A stretch of 64,000 nucleotides of DNA, taken from an uncultured Flavobacteriaceae bacterium (GTDB lineage: Bacteria > Bacteroidota > Bacteroidia > Flavobacteriales > Flavobacteriaceae). The DNA is taken from the NCBI GenBank assembly GCA_947493175.1, contig CANLQD010000007.1, forward strand, positions 186,001 through 250,000, read 5' to 3'. Made by a program: the position numbers and the translations under genes. This document shows positions 44,049-51,753 of the stretch, in pieces. Within the stretch, counting starts at the first letter, position 1. Each line of letters begins with the position of its first letter. The notes under the pieces were generated by a model. The model had not been told where the DNA came from. It was given only the letters and a program-made list of their open reading frames with translations, and ran no database searches.

Positions 44049-45424
44049 ACTTCTAGTTTTACAGTAACGGGTGGGATGGCTTGAAATTTTAATGTTCGCG
44101 GGTGAGTTGGGTTATTATCTATATCAATTTCATTATTTAGACAAAAGCGAATGAACTCAAATGCATTGTTTACACTTTGGTTATTCTCACGTCTTTTTTG
44201 CTCAGAAATTTGATCAGAATTGTAGAATGATACCTTATAACCATTTGTGGTAAATAACCAAGTCGGTCTAATTGCAAGAAACCAACTTTTATGACACCTA
44301 ATAAAAGATGCTTTAAAGGCTAGGTGCTTATAAACCTTTGGTTTTCCTTCATCGTCTAAAAACATTGGTGTTACTACATCTCGGGAAGAAGATTTTTCAA
44401 GAAGATAAGAGATTTTTCTATTGTTCTCGTCACCAAACTTTTCAAAAAAGAATACTTTTTCACTATACTTATAGGCGATGTATTTATAATATAAATCAGA
44501 GATTAGCGTACGATTTAGAAGTCCTATCACTATTCTTTCAAAAGATATATCGCGAATGGCAAATTCTTCAACATCTCGAATTTTTTCACTACCAGGTGAA
44601 CATAGGGAATAGAGTTCATAATCTTGGATGGATTCAAAAGTGAAGAGGCTATCACCATATTGATAGAATGGTGGAAAAGATTTCTCGCTCAAAAATTTTA
44701 CACCTCTACTAAAGACTAAATGTGTAGATGCTTTAAAACTAAGTTTCCAATCAGTTTTCCATGAATTCCTAATGATTCTTTCTCTATCAATATCTATTGA
44801 GTATTCGTAGATACTATTTGGTAAAGTGACATCAACAAGATTGGTTTGATAACTGACAAACGATTCCTCCTTTACTCCCTTTAAACTTTTCCTTCTAAGT
44901 TCAATTCGCGCATCCGACAATTCCAGTTGAAGAAGCTCATGTATTTCTTTTATGGTGTTTAAATTATGTAATCCGTGAATTTCTTTCAGAAGGTCATCAA
45001 AATCAATAATATCGTTTTCTAAACTAAAAAATGGAATCTGTTTGGCATGATCTATTACATCTTCAGATTTATATCGTCTTTGTTTCTTAGTTAAAATCAA
45101 AACGATCAACAGATTATGTTTGTCAATACCGTGATGTATCTTATATTTTACCAGTGTTTTCTTAATTTTTGCTGAAGTTCCTGTTGCCGTAACCTGCACA
45201 GCAATTCTTGAATCACGATCTTCTAAATCAATTGCAGGACTATTCATAGAATATAGATTGGTATTTATTAAATTCCATCCATATACAGCTCTTAGCAAAG
45301 GAATTAGGAAATTCTCGGCGTGAATGTTAATGTCCGTTAGATTAAGTTTATTGTTTGATTCTATTTCCAATCTAAATTTAGAAATGTATCCTGTAATATG
45401 ATCTAGTACCGCTTTCCTGTTCAT
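44045..45424 (-). CDS. SMEK-APAZ partner of the short pAgo
   Basis: 459 residues. The N-terminal ~170 residues match the SMEK domain pattern (LNLTDINIHAENFLIPLLRAVYGW, AIDLEDRDSRIAVQVTATGTS), which looks like a restriction-endonuclease-type fold with D...QVT residues. The C-terminal ~250 residues have the APAZ pattern (FLAIRPTWLFTTNGYKVSF, then EQKRRENNQSV). In SPARTA, SPARSA and SPARDA systems the APAZ partner carries the effector (TIR, Sir2 or DREN nuclease). Here the effector would be SMEK, presumably a nuclease; that is inference. Confidence 0.72.
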   Translation of the reverse strand: MNRKAVLDHITGYISKFRLEIESNNKLNLTDINIHAENFLIPLLRAVYGWNLINTNLYSMNSPAIDLEDRDSRIAVQVTATGTSAKIKKTLVKYKIHHGIDKHNLLIVLILTKKQRRYKSEDVIDHAKQIPFFSLENDIIDFDDLLKEIHGLHNLNTIKEIHELLQLELSDARIELRRKSLKGVKEESFVSYQTNLVDVTLPNSIYEYSIDIDRERIIRNSWKTDWKLSFKASTHLVFSRGVKFLSEKSFPPFYQYGDSLFTFESIQDYELYSLCSPGSEKIRDVEEFAIRDISFERIVIGLLNRTLISDLYYKYIAYKYSEKVFFFEKFGDENNRKISYLLEKSSSRDVVTPMFLDDEGKPKVYKHLAFKASFIRCHKSWFLAIRPTWLFTTNGYKVSFYNSDQISEQKRRENNQSVNNAFEFIRFCLNNEIDIDNNPTHPRTLKFQAIPPVTVKLEV

Positions 45425-45490
45425 GTCAACTTTTCCATTATCAAATGATTTAAAACCAAAGTTTGGCAGAAAAATAAACTGATTCTTTCC

Positions 45491-45507
45491 TCGATAATTT
45501 GGACTTT
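45491..45507 (-). repeat. Degenerate cassette repeat downstream of the recombinase
   Basis: TCGATAATTTGGACTTT matches 14 of 17 positions of TCGTTTATTTGAACTTT. It separates the recombinase from the pAgo operon and marks the start of the array. Confidence 0.65.
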
Positions 45508-45523
45508 GATTGATTTCATATTT

Positions 45524-46135
45524 TTACTTAACTGTGTAGGGTCTCAACTTCCCATCAAGCCCCTGATATCTCAAATACTTATAATAGGTAGCTCGAGAAA
45601 CTCCAACTCGTTCACATATTTCATTAACCGTAAGTTTTCCCTCCTTAAAATATTGAGCGCAAAGTATGGATTTTTGCTGATTTTTCTTACTAATTCCTTT
45701 TGGCGCTCCAAAAACTTTACCTCTAGCCCTTGCAGATGCCATACCAGCCTTGGTTCGCTCAATAATAATATCACGTTCAAGTTGCGCTAGGGCAGCAAAG
45801 ATGTTTACGATAAACTGAGAATGGGAAGACTTGTCGGTGGTATCTAAAAAAGGTTCGGTGATACTTCTGAACTTTACTTCCTTTTTATTCAACTCGTTGA
45901 TAAAGTTTGTAAAATGAATTAAGCTTCTGGCCAACCTATCTAACTTCCAAACAACAATTGTATCTCCTTCACGAACATAATCCAAAAGTTTGCTCAAACT
46001 CTTCCGGTCTTCTCTTGCGCTTGATACCTTATCAGTATAAATATTCTTAACATCGATTCCTTCCTTCAAAAAGGCGTCAATTTGTAAATCAAGATTTTGT
46101 TCAGTAGTGCTTACTCTAGCATATCCGAAAACCAT
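45524..46135 (-). CDS. Pin/Hin-type serine recombinase
   Basis: 203 residues. The resolvase domain has the catalytic Ser in GYARVSTTEQNLDLQ (about residue 9), then VWKLDRLARS and an E-helix typical of small serine recombinases; the C-terminal ~50 residues form an HTH_7 DNA-binding domain (LTVNEICERVGVSRATYYKYL). Such enzymes invert or resolve DNA between short inverted or direct sites. It is the first gene at the outer end of the minus arm, with a repeat on either side in opposite orientations. Confidence 0.92.
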   Translation of the reverse strand: MVFGYARVSTTEQNLDLQIDAFLKEGIDVKNIYTDKVSSAREDRKSLSKLLDYVREGDTIVVWKLDRLARSLIHFTNFINELNKKEVKFRSITEPFLDTTDKSSHSQFIVNIFAALAQLERDIIIERTKAGMASARARGKVFGAPKGISKKNQQKSILCAQYFKEGKLTVNEICERVGVSRATYYKYLRYQGLDGKLRPYTVK

Positions 46136-46139
46136 AGCT

Positions 46140-46173
46140 AATAGTTTAAATTAAGGTTAAAATATAAACTATT
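46140..46173. promoter_or_regulatory. Palindrome upstream of the recombinase (operator or crossover site)
   Basis: AATAGTTTA (46140-46148) and TAAACTATT (46165-46173), exact complements with a 16-bp AT-rich spacer, begin 4 bp upstream of the recombinase ATG. Small serine recombinases often act at or are repressed from a site next to their gene. Confidence 0.45.
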
Positions 46174-46226
46174 TAATTGCTACGGTAAATTAAACTTATT
46201 GAAAGTAATGAACATGCAGATTATTA

Positions 46227-46243
46227 AAAGTTCAAATAAATGG
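46227..46243 (+). repeat. Single cassette repeat in plus orientation
   Basis: AAAGTTCAAATAAATGG, the only plus-strand copy between 16 and 59 kb. With the degenerate copy at 45491 it brackets the recombinase gene as an inverted pair. Confidence 0.7.
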
Positions 46244-46262
46244 TCATTTAACTAAACTCGAA

Positions 46263-46379
46263 CTGTCCCATAAAAGTTGAATTAACGAAACTACTAAAAG
46301 GGACCACAAATGGGACTTGCGTAAAGAAAATTCTAATTGTTTGAGAACCGTTCCTTAAAAAGGCCGTTTTATGGGACAG
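46263..46379. repeat. MITE-like element with 13-bp inverted ends
   Basis: CTGTCCCATAAAA (46263-46275) and its exact complement TTTTATGGGACAG (46367-46379) enclose ~91 bp without a gene. Related pieces (CTGTCCC...TTTTAT) occur at 60125-60180. This looks like a small non-autonomous element or a paired repeat. Confidence 0.5.
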
Positions 46380-46399
46380 GGTTCCAACGGAAGCAAACT

Positions 46400-47653
46400 C
46401 TAAAAATCAGAGGCATATACAACCTCATTATTCTTTCTAAACTCAACATTTTTAAGAGCCCCAGCACCTTCAAACAAGTAAGCAATTCCAACAATTTTTT
46501 GTTTAGAAATAGGTACATCGAATCTGTACGCTGAAAAACCGTTTACCAAAATATTAAGTTTTTGATTTTTCGATATAAGTTTGACGTCTGCATAATCTTC
46601 AAATTCAACTCCTAACAGCGAAAGGTCATTTTTTTTGCCATCTATCATTTTGCCAAAACCATAAATAGATAATTCAGATATACAACCTTTATTTCCCAAT
46701 ACAAATGTTAGCATACCACCCTCATAAAGAACTATAATTTGAACTCTCTGACATATACTCACTCCATTTTTGAATTCATTTATTACTGATGTAGTCATCT
46801 CAAAATCATCCATATATAAATCCCCAAAGTCTCTGACTTGATAGAATCCAGCGGCCACGATAGAGATACTTGGATTTATATTAAATTCGGAAAATATCTT
46901 GGGAGTGATGACCAGTTTGCCATTTTGATGAATATCTTCTGTTCTTAGATATAGTGGTACCGAATCCGATTCAATCACGCCTAACCAATCTTGGGTAGGA
47001 ATAAAGATATCCTTTTCAGCTACGATTGAATCATTGACGACTAATTTGGATTGAAAGAAGCCTGGCCTATAATAGATACAAGTGGAAACACTGTCATTTT
47101 TATCTACTATAACCCGCTTTTTTTCATCCCAATCCTGTTGTATTTCTATTTTGGCATTTTCATCGGCAGCCGAAGCGTCAAATTCGAACACTACCGAATT
47201 GGGCAGGTTAGTCGTAACCGATTTGCCATTAAAAGAAAAATCCTCAGGTCTATAAGTAGCATCGCCACTATTTAGATAAAAGAGAAAGTAAGCCGATAAA
47301 GCCACAACTATTAGCAAAAGTGGAAACACATATTTATATCTCAAATTTTTCTTAGGATTATCCTCTCTATCGACCTCAATCGTTTTCTCATATTCAAGAA
47401 ATGTCCTCCAATCTTTATATCCGACATATCTGGATAAAGTGTCCAAGGTCGTGCTACTAGGGTTTGAATGATAATTTGCCTTTCCACTAATGCGCTTTAG
47501 AGTCGATACACTCAACAAAGTGCCAGTTTCCTCTTTAATGGAATTACTCAGAACTCTGAAATCATTCGCGTCCCATGTACTGCGCTTACCTCTTGACAAC
47601 TTTTCCTCTACCAGTTCTAAGCAAAAGGCAATATTTCTTTTAGATTTTTCCAT
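46400..47653 (-). CDS. Membrane-anchored DNA-binding sensor protein
   Basis: 417 residues. The first ~95 (FCLELVEEKLSRGKRSTWDANDF...STLKRISGK, DTLSRYVGYKDWRTF) look like a helical DNA-binding domain found in many Bacteroidota regulators. One transmembrane helix follows (residues ~107-124), then a ~290-residue extracytoplasmic beta-sandwich. It is divergent from the lipoprotein at 47782, which it may control. Confidence 0.7.
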   Translation of the reverse strand: MEKSKRNIAFCLELVEEKLSRGKRSTWDANDFRVLSNSIKEETGTLLSVSTLKRISGKANYHSNPSSTTLDTLSRYVGYKDWRTFLEYEKTIEVDREDNPKKNLRYKYVFPLLLIVVALSAYFLFYLNSGDATYRPEDFSFNGKSVTTNLPNSVVFEFDASAADENAKIEIQQDWDEKKRVIVDKNDSVSTCIYYRPGFFQSKLVVNDSIVAEKDIFIPTQDWLGVIESDSVPLYLRTEDIHQNGKLVITPKIFSEFNINPSISIVAAGFYQVRDFGDLYMDDFEMTTSVINEFKNGVSICQRVQIIVLYEGGMLTFVLGNKGCISELSIYGFGKMIDGKKNDLSLLGVEFEDYADVKLISKNQKLNILVNGFSAYRFDVPISKQKIVGIAYLFEGAGALKNVEFRKNNEVVYASDF

Positions 47654-47781
47654 TCAAAGGGTTATATGACCTCTGTGAACCAACTTGAACTAAAGTGAAC
47701 ACATAAATCAATGAGTAAATGCATATTGAACTATAAGTTTGATTATCTGGAATTTGTTACAAACTAAAATAGAGTTTTATT

Positions 47782-49134
47782 ATGAAAAAAAATATTCACG
47801 CTTTTTTAATGCTTTGCGTTGGTCTATTACAGATTTCTTGCGCACAAGAAAAAGAGAGCAATAATGAGGTTCAAAAGTTTCCTTTAACGGAAGCCAATTG
47901 GAGTATCATGGACAAAGAAGGGGTGTTTCAACCTATAGACACAACAGTATATGATAATAAGTTGGCGCTGCATTTGCCAGTAGGTCATGCCGCTTATTTG
48001 AAGAATCAAAATTTCAAAAATTTCGTGGCCGAGTTTGATGTAATTGGATTTGTAATGCCTGGATTCGGTTTCAGGTTACAGGACAAGGATAACTACGAGT
48101 TGATTTATCTGAGAGCTAATTCAAGTAATAAAAAGGACGCCCTTCAATACATACCAATTGATAATGGAAATTTGCCTTGGCAATTATATAACCATCCTAA
48201 ATATGAAGCTAAGGCCGAGTTCGCCAACAAAAAAGTAGCTTCATTACCATTGTCTTTTCAATATTATTTTGATAGAGGGGCTATTAGTGATAGCCTACGA
48301 TTAAAATTACAAGAGCAAGACATTGTATTTTCCATGGAAGCCCAGATAGATTCAATAAACGATGAAACTTGGGCGATCGGGGATATAGAAAAGTTAATAG
48401 GCTTGCAATTCAAAAAAACAAGATCAGACTGGGAGGTATGGAACCGTTATATATGGACACATGTAAAAATCGTCGTCCATGAAGAAAAAGCTTTTGTTTA
48501 TATCGAAGATATGAATGTTCCTAGAATGGAGATAAAAAACTTGAAGCGAGATGCGCTGGCAGGAGGCATCTGTCTAAAAAATCAGTTTTTCGATGCTTTT
48601 TTTACAGACATTTCAATAGTTGAAATTACTGAGGAGCCTCAAACAACACCTAATTCCAGCGAAGAATCTCTTTCGGATAATTACCTCAAAGATTGGAGAC
48701 TCTCGCCTAAATTTAAGAAAAACGAGAGCCAAATCTTCCAACATTTAGATTCTATTCAAAGCAGTAGTGTTTCATGGAAAAATATAAGTTCGGATGAAGA
48801 TGGGTTGCTAAATATTAGCCGTTTCATAGGCGAAATGAGTGGGACTGTTGCCTTGAAAAAAACAATCCTTTCCAAATCGGACCAATCAGTAAAAATGAAC
48901 TTCGGTTTTGCGAAAAATATGATTGTAGTTTTGAACAATGAGGTTATTTTCAGCCAAAATATGGATTCGAACAAAGAAGAGGGAAGGGTATTTGTGGATA
49001 ATCAAAGTCTTGAACTCAAGCTATCCAAAGGTAAAAATGAATTGATCTTTGTTCTAACGGGGGATGAAGAGTACAAACAAAATTGGGGATTTATTGCCAA
49101 ATTAGAAAACCTAGAGGGTATCACCTTGGAATAA
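47782..49134 (+). CDS. Lipoprotein with concanavalin-A-like fold
   Basis: 450 residues. The signal ends at QISCAQ (lipobox). Residues ~30-290 carry a jelly-roll pattern (FVAEFDVIGFVMPGFGFRLQDKDNYELIYLRANSS) similar to DUF1080 or LamG-type domains; the C-terminal part (~305-450) is a second beta domain (GTVALKKTILSKSDQ...FVLTGDEEYKQNWGF). Likely binds carbohydrate or cleaved products at the surface. Next to the sensor at 46400. Confidence 0.7.
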   Translation: MKKNIHAFLMLCVGLLQISCAQEKESNNEVQKFPLTEANWSIMDKEGVFQPIDTTVYDNKLALHLPVGHAAYLKNQNFKNFVAEFDVIGFVMPGFGFRLQDKDNYELIYLRANSSNKKDALQYIPIDNGNLPWQLYNHPKYEAKAEFANKKVASLPLSFQYYFDRGAISDSLRLKLQEQDIVFSMEAQIDSINDETWAIGDIEKLIGLQFKKTRSDWEVWNRYIWTHVKIVVHEEKAFVYIEDMNVPRMEIKNLKRDALAGGICLKNQFFDAFFTDISIVEITEEPQTTPNSSEESLSDNYLKDWRLSPKFKKNESQIFQHLDSIQSSSVSWKNISSDEDGLLNISRFIGEMSGTVALKKTILSKSDQSVKMNFGFAKNMIVVLNNEVIFSQNMDSNKEEGRVFVDNQSLELKLSKGKNELIFVLTGDEEYKQNWGFIAKLENLEGITLE

Positions 49135-49235
49135 ATTTAGTTGACATCTCACTTTTTTTGTAACCTTTTTCAAAGTCATCTTGTCAAATAGAAAATGAAC
49201 CAAGAAGTTCATTGGTAAACTTAATTAATAGCAAG

Positions 49236-50345
49236 ATGAATAAATTGCAACGAACTTTCAAGGAACAAGTACTAATTATAATACTACTTACGGCTACTAT
49301 AGCATCTTTTGCCCAAACCAATCCAAAATACATAAAAACGATTAGTGGTAAGCCAATAAAGGTATCGCAACTGGATGGTCAAATAAAAACGATAATGGAT
49401 TCTATCGGTATGCCAGGTCTTTCGCTCGCCATTATCAATGATTCAGAAATAGTATACCACAATGTTTTTGGAGTATCGAGTACAAAGACTAAGGTCCTAG
49501 TTACGGAGGAGAGTATTTTTGAGGCCGCTTCCCTATCGAAACCACTTTTCTCCTATTTCGTAATGAAGCAAGTAGAGAAAGGTATCTTGGATCTGGACAA
49601 ACCTTTGTACCAGTATTTGCCCTTTCCTGAAATAGAAGAAGACGAAAGATATAAAACAATGACCGCTAGGATGGTGCTATCCCATACGTCGGGTCTTCCG
49701 AACTGGAGATATCTTGATAACGAAGAAGGAGAGTTGAAACTGAAGTTCGCTCCAGGTAGCGAGTTTAACTATTCTGGAGAGGGATATCAATATTTGGCCG
49801 AAGTAGTAGCGAAAATTAACGGAACGGACTATAATGGTCTCGATGAGATTTTTGAAAATGAAGTAACGGAACAACTAAGGCCGAAAACAATGTATTATCT
49901 GTTGAACGATAAAATAAAAAAACATAAAGTCTACGGACATGACGAGAACGGCCCTACCGATAACACGCAATATGATGGAACAAGATTTGGTGCTGCCTAT
50001 AGCTTGCATACCGAGGCCGTTTCATATGCCAAATTTATCGTTGCCATGCTTAAGCGGGAAGGCCTTAGTGAAAGTTTATTTGATGACATGCTCAAAGAGC
50101 AAGTCCACTTTAAGGACGATAACCCCTTGAAATTGCAAACAGGGCAAACCGGATGGGGCCTTGGCTTCGCTCAAAGGATTACCCCTAACGGAACGATACA
50201 TTTACATACCGGCAACAATCATGATTTTCAGGCCTATGCCATGTTCATACCTAAAATCAATTACGGAATAGTTTTTATGACGAATTCGGATAAATCAATT
50301 CCGTTTATAATGAAAATAGGAAACTTGATAGAAAAACAATTTTAA
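49236..50345 (+). CDS. Beta-lactamase-fold serine hydrolase
   Basis: 369 residues from the ATG at 49236 (MNKLQRTFKEQVL...), which begins the signal peptide. Motifs: SLSK (EAASLSKPLF), Y-S-G (FNYSGEGYQYLAE) and H-T-G (LHTGNNHDF) as the third motif. Family members are peptidases or esterases. It lies just ahead of a small membrane protein and an ECF sigma factor. Confidence 0.85.
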   Translation: MNKLQRTFKEQVLIIILLTATIASFAQTNPKYIKTISGKPIKVSQLDGQIKTIMDSIGMPGLSLAIINDSEIVYHNVFGVSSTKTKVLVTEESIFEAASLSKPLFSYFVMKQVEKGILDLDKPLYQYLPFPEIEEDERYKTMTARMVLSHTSGLPNWRYLDNEEGELKLKFAPGSEFNYSGEGYQYLAEVVAKINGTDYNGLDEIFENEVTEQLRPKTMYYLLNDKIKKHKVYGHDENGPTDNTQYDGTRFGAAYSLHTEAVSYAKFIVAMLKREGLSESLFDDMLKEQVHFKDDNPLKLQTGQTGWGLGFAQRITPNGTIHLHTGNNHDFQAYAMFIPKINYGIVFMTNSDKSIPFIMKIGNLIEKQF

Positions 50346-50354
50346 TATAAAAGT

Positions 50355-50684
50355 ATGGAATCAACACTAGATATGTTTATGGGTTTGGGTTTGTTAACAT
50401 GCATCGTCTCAATCGTCTTTATTATTGCTAGGTATAAATATCTCATCAAAAAGGCGATGATTGATAGAGGGCTTACCAACGAGCCCTCCAATGGAAAACT
50501 GCGTTATCTCGACATAGCAAGTATAGTACTGAGTTTAGGAATCGGGTTAATTGTATCATCCTTTTTTACCACAATGGATTTGTCCGAAGACACGATGGAT
50601 ATGCTCATTTGGGGGACGATACTAATATTTGGAGCGATCGGTTTAGTCGCAGCACACTTCCTAAGAAGAAAGCTTGGGTCTTGA
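50355..50684 (+). CDS. Small membrane protein in a sigma-factor operon
   Basis: 109 residues, three likely transmembrane helices (about 7-25, 52-68, 85-103). Start 9 bp after the previous stop; it overlaps the next gene by 11 bp, so it is in the same transcript. Similar proteins with DUF6249-like layout occur beside ECF sigma factors in flavobacteria. Confidence 0.65.
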   Translation: MESTLDMFMGLGLLTCIVSIVFIIARYKYLIKKAMIDRGLTNEPSNGKLRYLDIASIVLSLGIGLIVSSFFTTMDLSEDTMDMLIWGTILIFGAIGLVAAHFLRRKLGS

Positions 50685-51246
50685 AATATCAAATAACGAT
50701 ACCTTTTTAATCAATAGGATAAAAGAAGGAGATACTACTGCTTTTAGACAACTTGTCGAAAAGTATAAAGACGTGTCCCTTTCCTTAGCTTGTTCAATAC
50801 TGAAAGACGAGAATAAAGCAGAGGATGCTTTGCAGGATGCTTTTATAAAGGTGTTTGAAAAAATAAACACTTTTCATTTCAAAGCGGCATTCTCCACTTG
50901 GTTATACCGTATTGTGATAAATACAAGTTATAACGAACTGAAAAAACATAAAAGCCACACCAATCTTTCTCAAGTAAGTATAGAAGATTCTGGAGGGAAC
51001 GACGCACTAAACATTTTTAAAGCTAAGAACCAAAAAAAAATTATTCATATAGCTCTTAAGCGAATTCGAACTGACGAAGCATTAATCCTTAGGTTGTTCT
51101 ATCTATGTGATTTGAAAATTAAGGAAATCGAAAAAATAACAGGATTTAAGAGCTCCAAAATAAAAGTTGATCTTCATAGGGGAAGGAACAATTTGAAACA
51201 TGAGCTCACAAAAATATTAGGTAAAGAAATAAATGATTTATTATGA
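50674..51246 (+). CDS. ECF RNA polymerase sigma factor
   Basis: 190 residues. Sigma region 2 (FRQLVEKYKDVSLSLACSILKDENKAEDALQDAFIKVFEKI, then FSTWLYRIVINTSYNELKK) and region 4 (LILRLFYLCDLKIKEIEKITGFKSSKIKVDLHRGRNNL) are complete. It overlaps the next gene by 4 bp. It probably controls its own cluster and the membrane protein genes around it. Confidence 0.92.
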   Translation: MGLEISNNDTFLINRIKEGDTTAFRQLVEKYKDVSLSLACSILKDENKAEDALQDAFIKVFEKINTFHFKAAFSTWLYRIVINTSYNELKKHKSHTNLSQVSIEDSGGNDALNIFKAKNQKKIIHIALKRIRTDEALILRLFYLCDLKIKEIEKITGFKSSKIKVDLHRGRNNLKHELTKILGKEINDLL

Positions 51247-51569
51247 ACGAGGAGAAAGCCAGAGATTTACTGCAAAAGAGTATTATTAAAACCTCAGATG
51301 ATTTTACGGACAAATTGATGAGGCGTCTTGAAGTTGAAAAGGTGGAGAAAAAACCTTTTTCTTGGAGTTTTACACCAACATTTTTAGTACTGGCCTTAGC
51401 AATCTTAGCGATAAGTTTTACTTCTTACAAATTTCTAAAATCGGGAGTTAATCTATTCGATTTAGGTAGAATTCCAATTTTTACGATAGGTGCTGTTTTG
51501 TTTTTTCTTGCTTTAAATCACATTTTAAAACTGAATGAGATTTATAGCCTTCACAAGAACAATGCGTAG
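51243..51569 (+). CDS. Probable anti-sigma factor
   Basis: 108 residues. A cytoplasmic N-terminal ~35 residues (MNEEKARDLLQKSIIKTSDDFTDKLMRRLEVE) precede two transmembrane helices. Position directly after the sigma gene with a 4-bp overlap and the membrane anchor are typical of a short anti-sigma factor. No zinc motif. Confidence 0.65.
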   Translation: MNEEKARDLLQKSIIKTSDDFTDKLMRRLEVEKVEKKPFSWSFTPTFLVLALAILAISFTSYKFLKSGVNLFDLGRIPIFTIGAVLFFLALNHILKLNEIYSLHKNNA

Positions 51570-51753
51570 TTATTACCAGATAGAATCAGGAACGTGGATT
51601 AATATAGAAAACCAAAGAAAATTAAGGGATTAGAATTCCTGATAATTAAATAAGGTTAAGTGGTATAGAATGGAAAGTTGGAACTCTGATTTTCAAAAAT
51701 AGAAAAGTTGTATTGCAAACCTTTAATATCAATCAATGCTAAAATTAACGAAT

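Larger units (their letters stand above)
15772..45507 (-). repeat. Cassette array, minus arm: ~49 copies of the same repeat
   Basis: The plus strand reads ATCCTTTATTTGAACTTT, the complement of the plus-arm repeat. Approximate left ends: 15772, 16449, 16688, 17445, 18274, 18718, 19292, 20199, 20933, 21189, 21962, 22607, 22913, 23318, 23627, 24585, 24839, 25197, 26865, 27331, 27781, 28284, 28967, 29187, 29742, 30474, 30654, 30945, 31422, 32938, 33556, 33719, 34011, 34248, 34793, 35065, 35742, 35981, 37244 (split by an insert), 37312, 37536, 38888, 39513, 40168, 40618, 41009, 41877, 42526, 45491. The last three, and 33719 and 37536, are degenerate. All genes of this arm run on the minus strand. 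Confidence 0.95.

Noticed and set aside
3529..45507. CRISPR array
   Set aside because: Repeats are 18 bp, 180-3000 bp apart, separated by genes rather than uniform spacers, and no cas genes are present.
15772..45507. Repeat as a Bacteroidota promoter
   Set aside because: It contains TTTG on the reverse strand, but the -7 element TAnnTTTG with correct spacing to a -33 TTG is missing, and orientation would be antisense to the genes.
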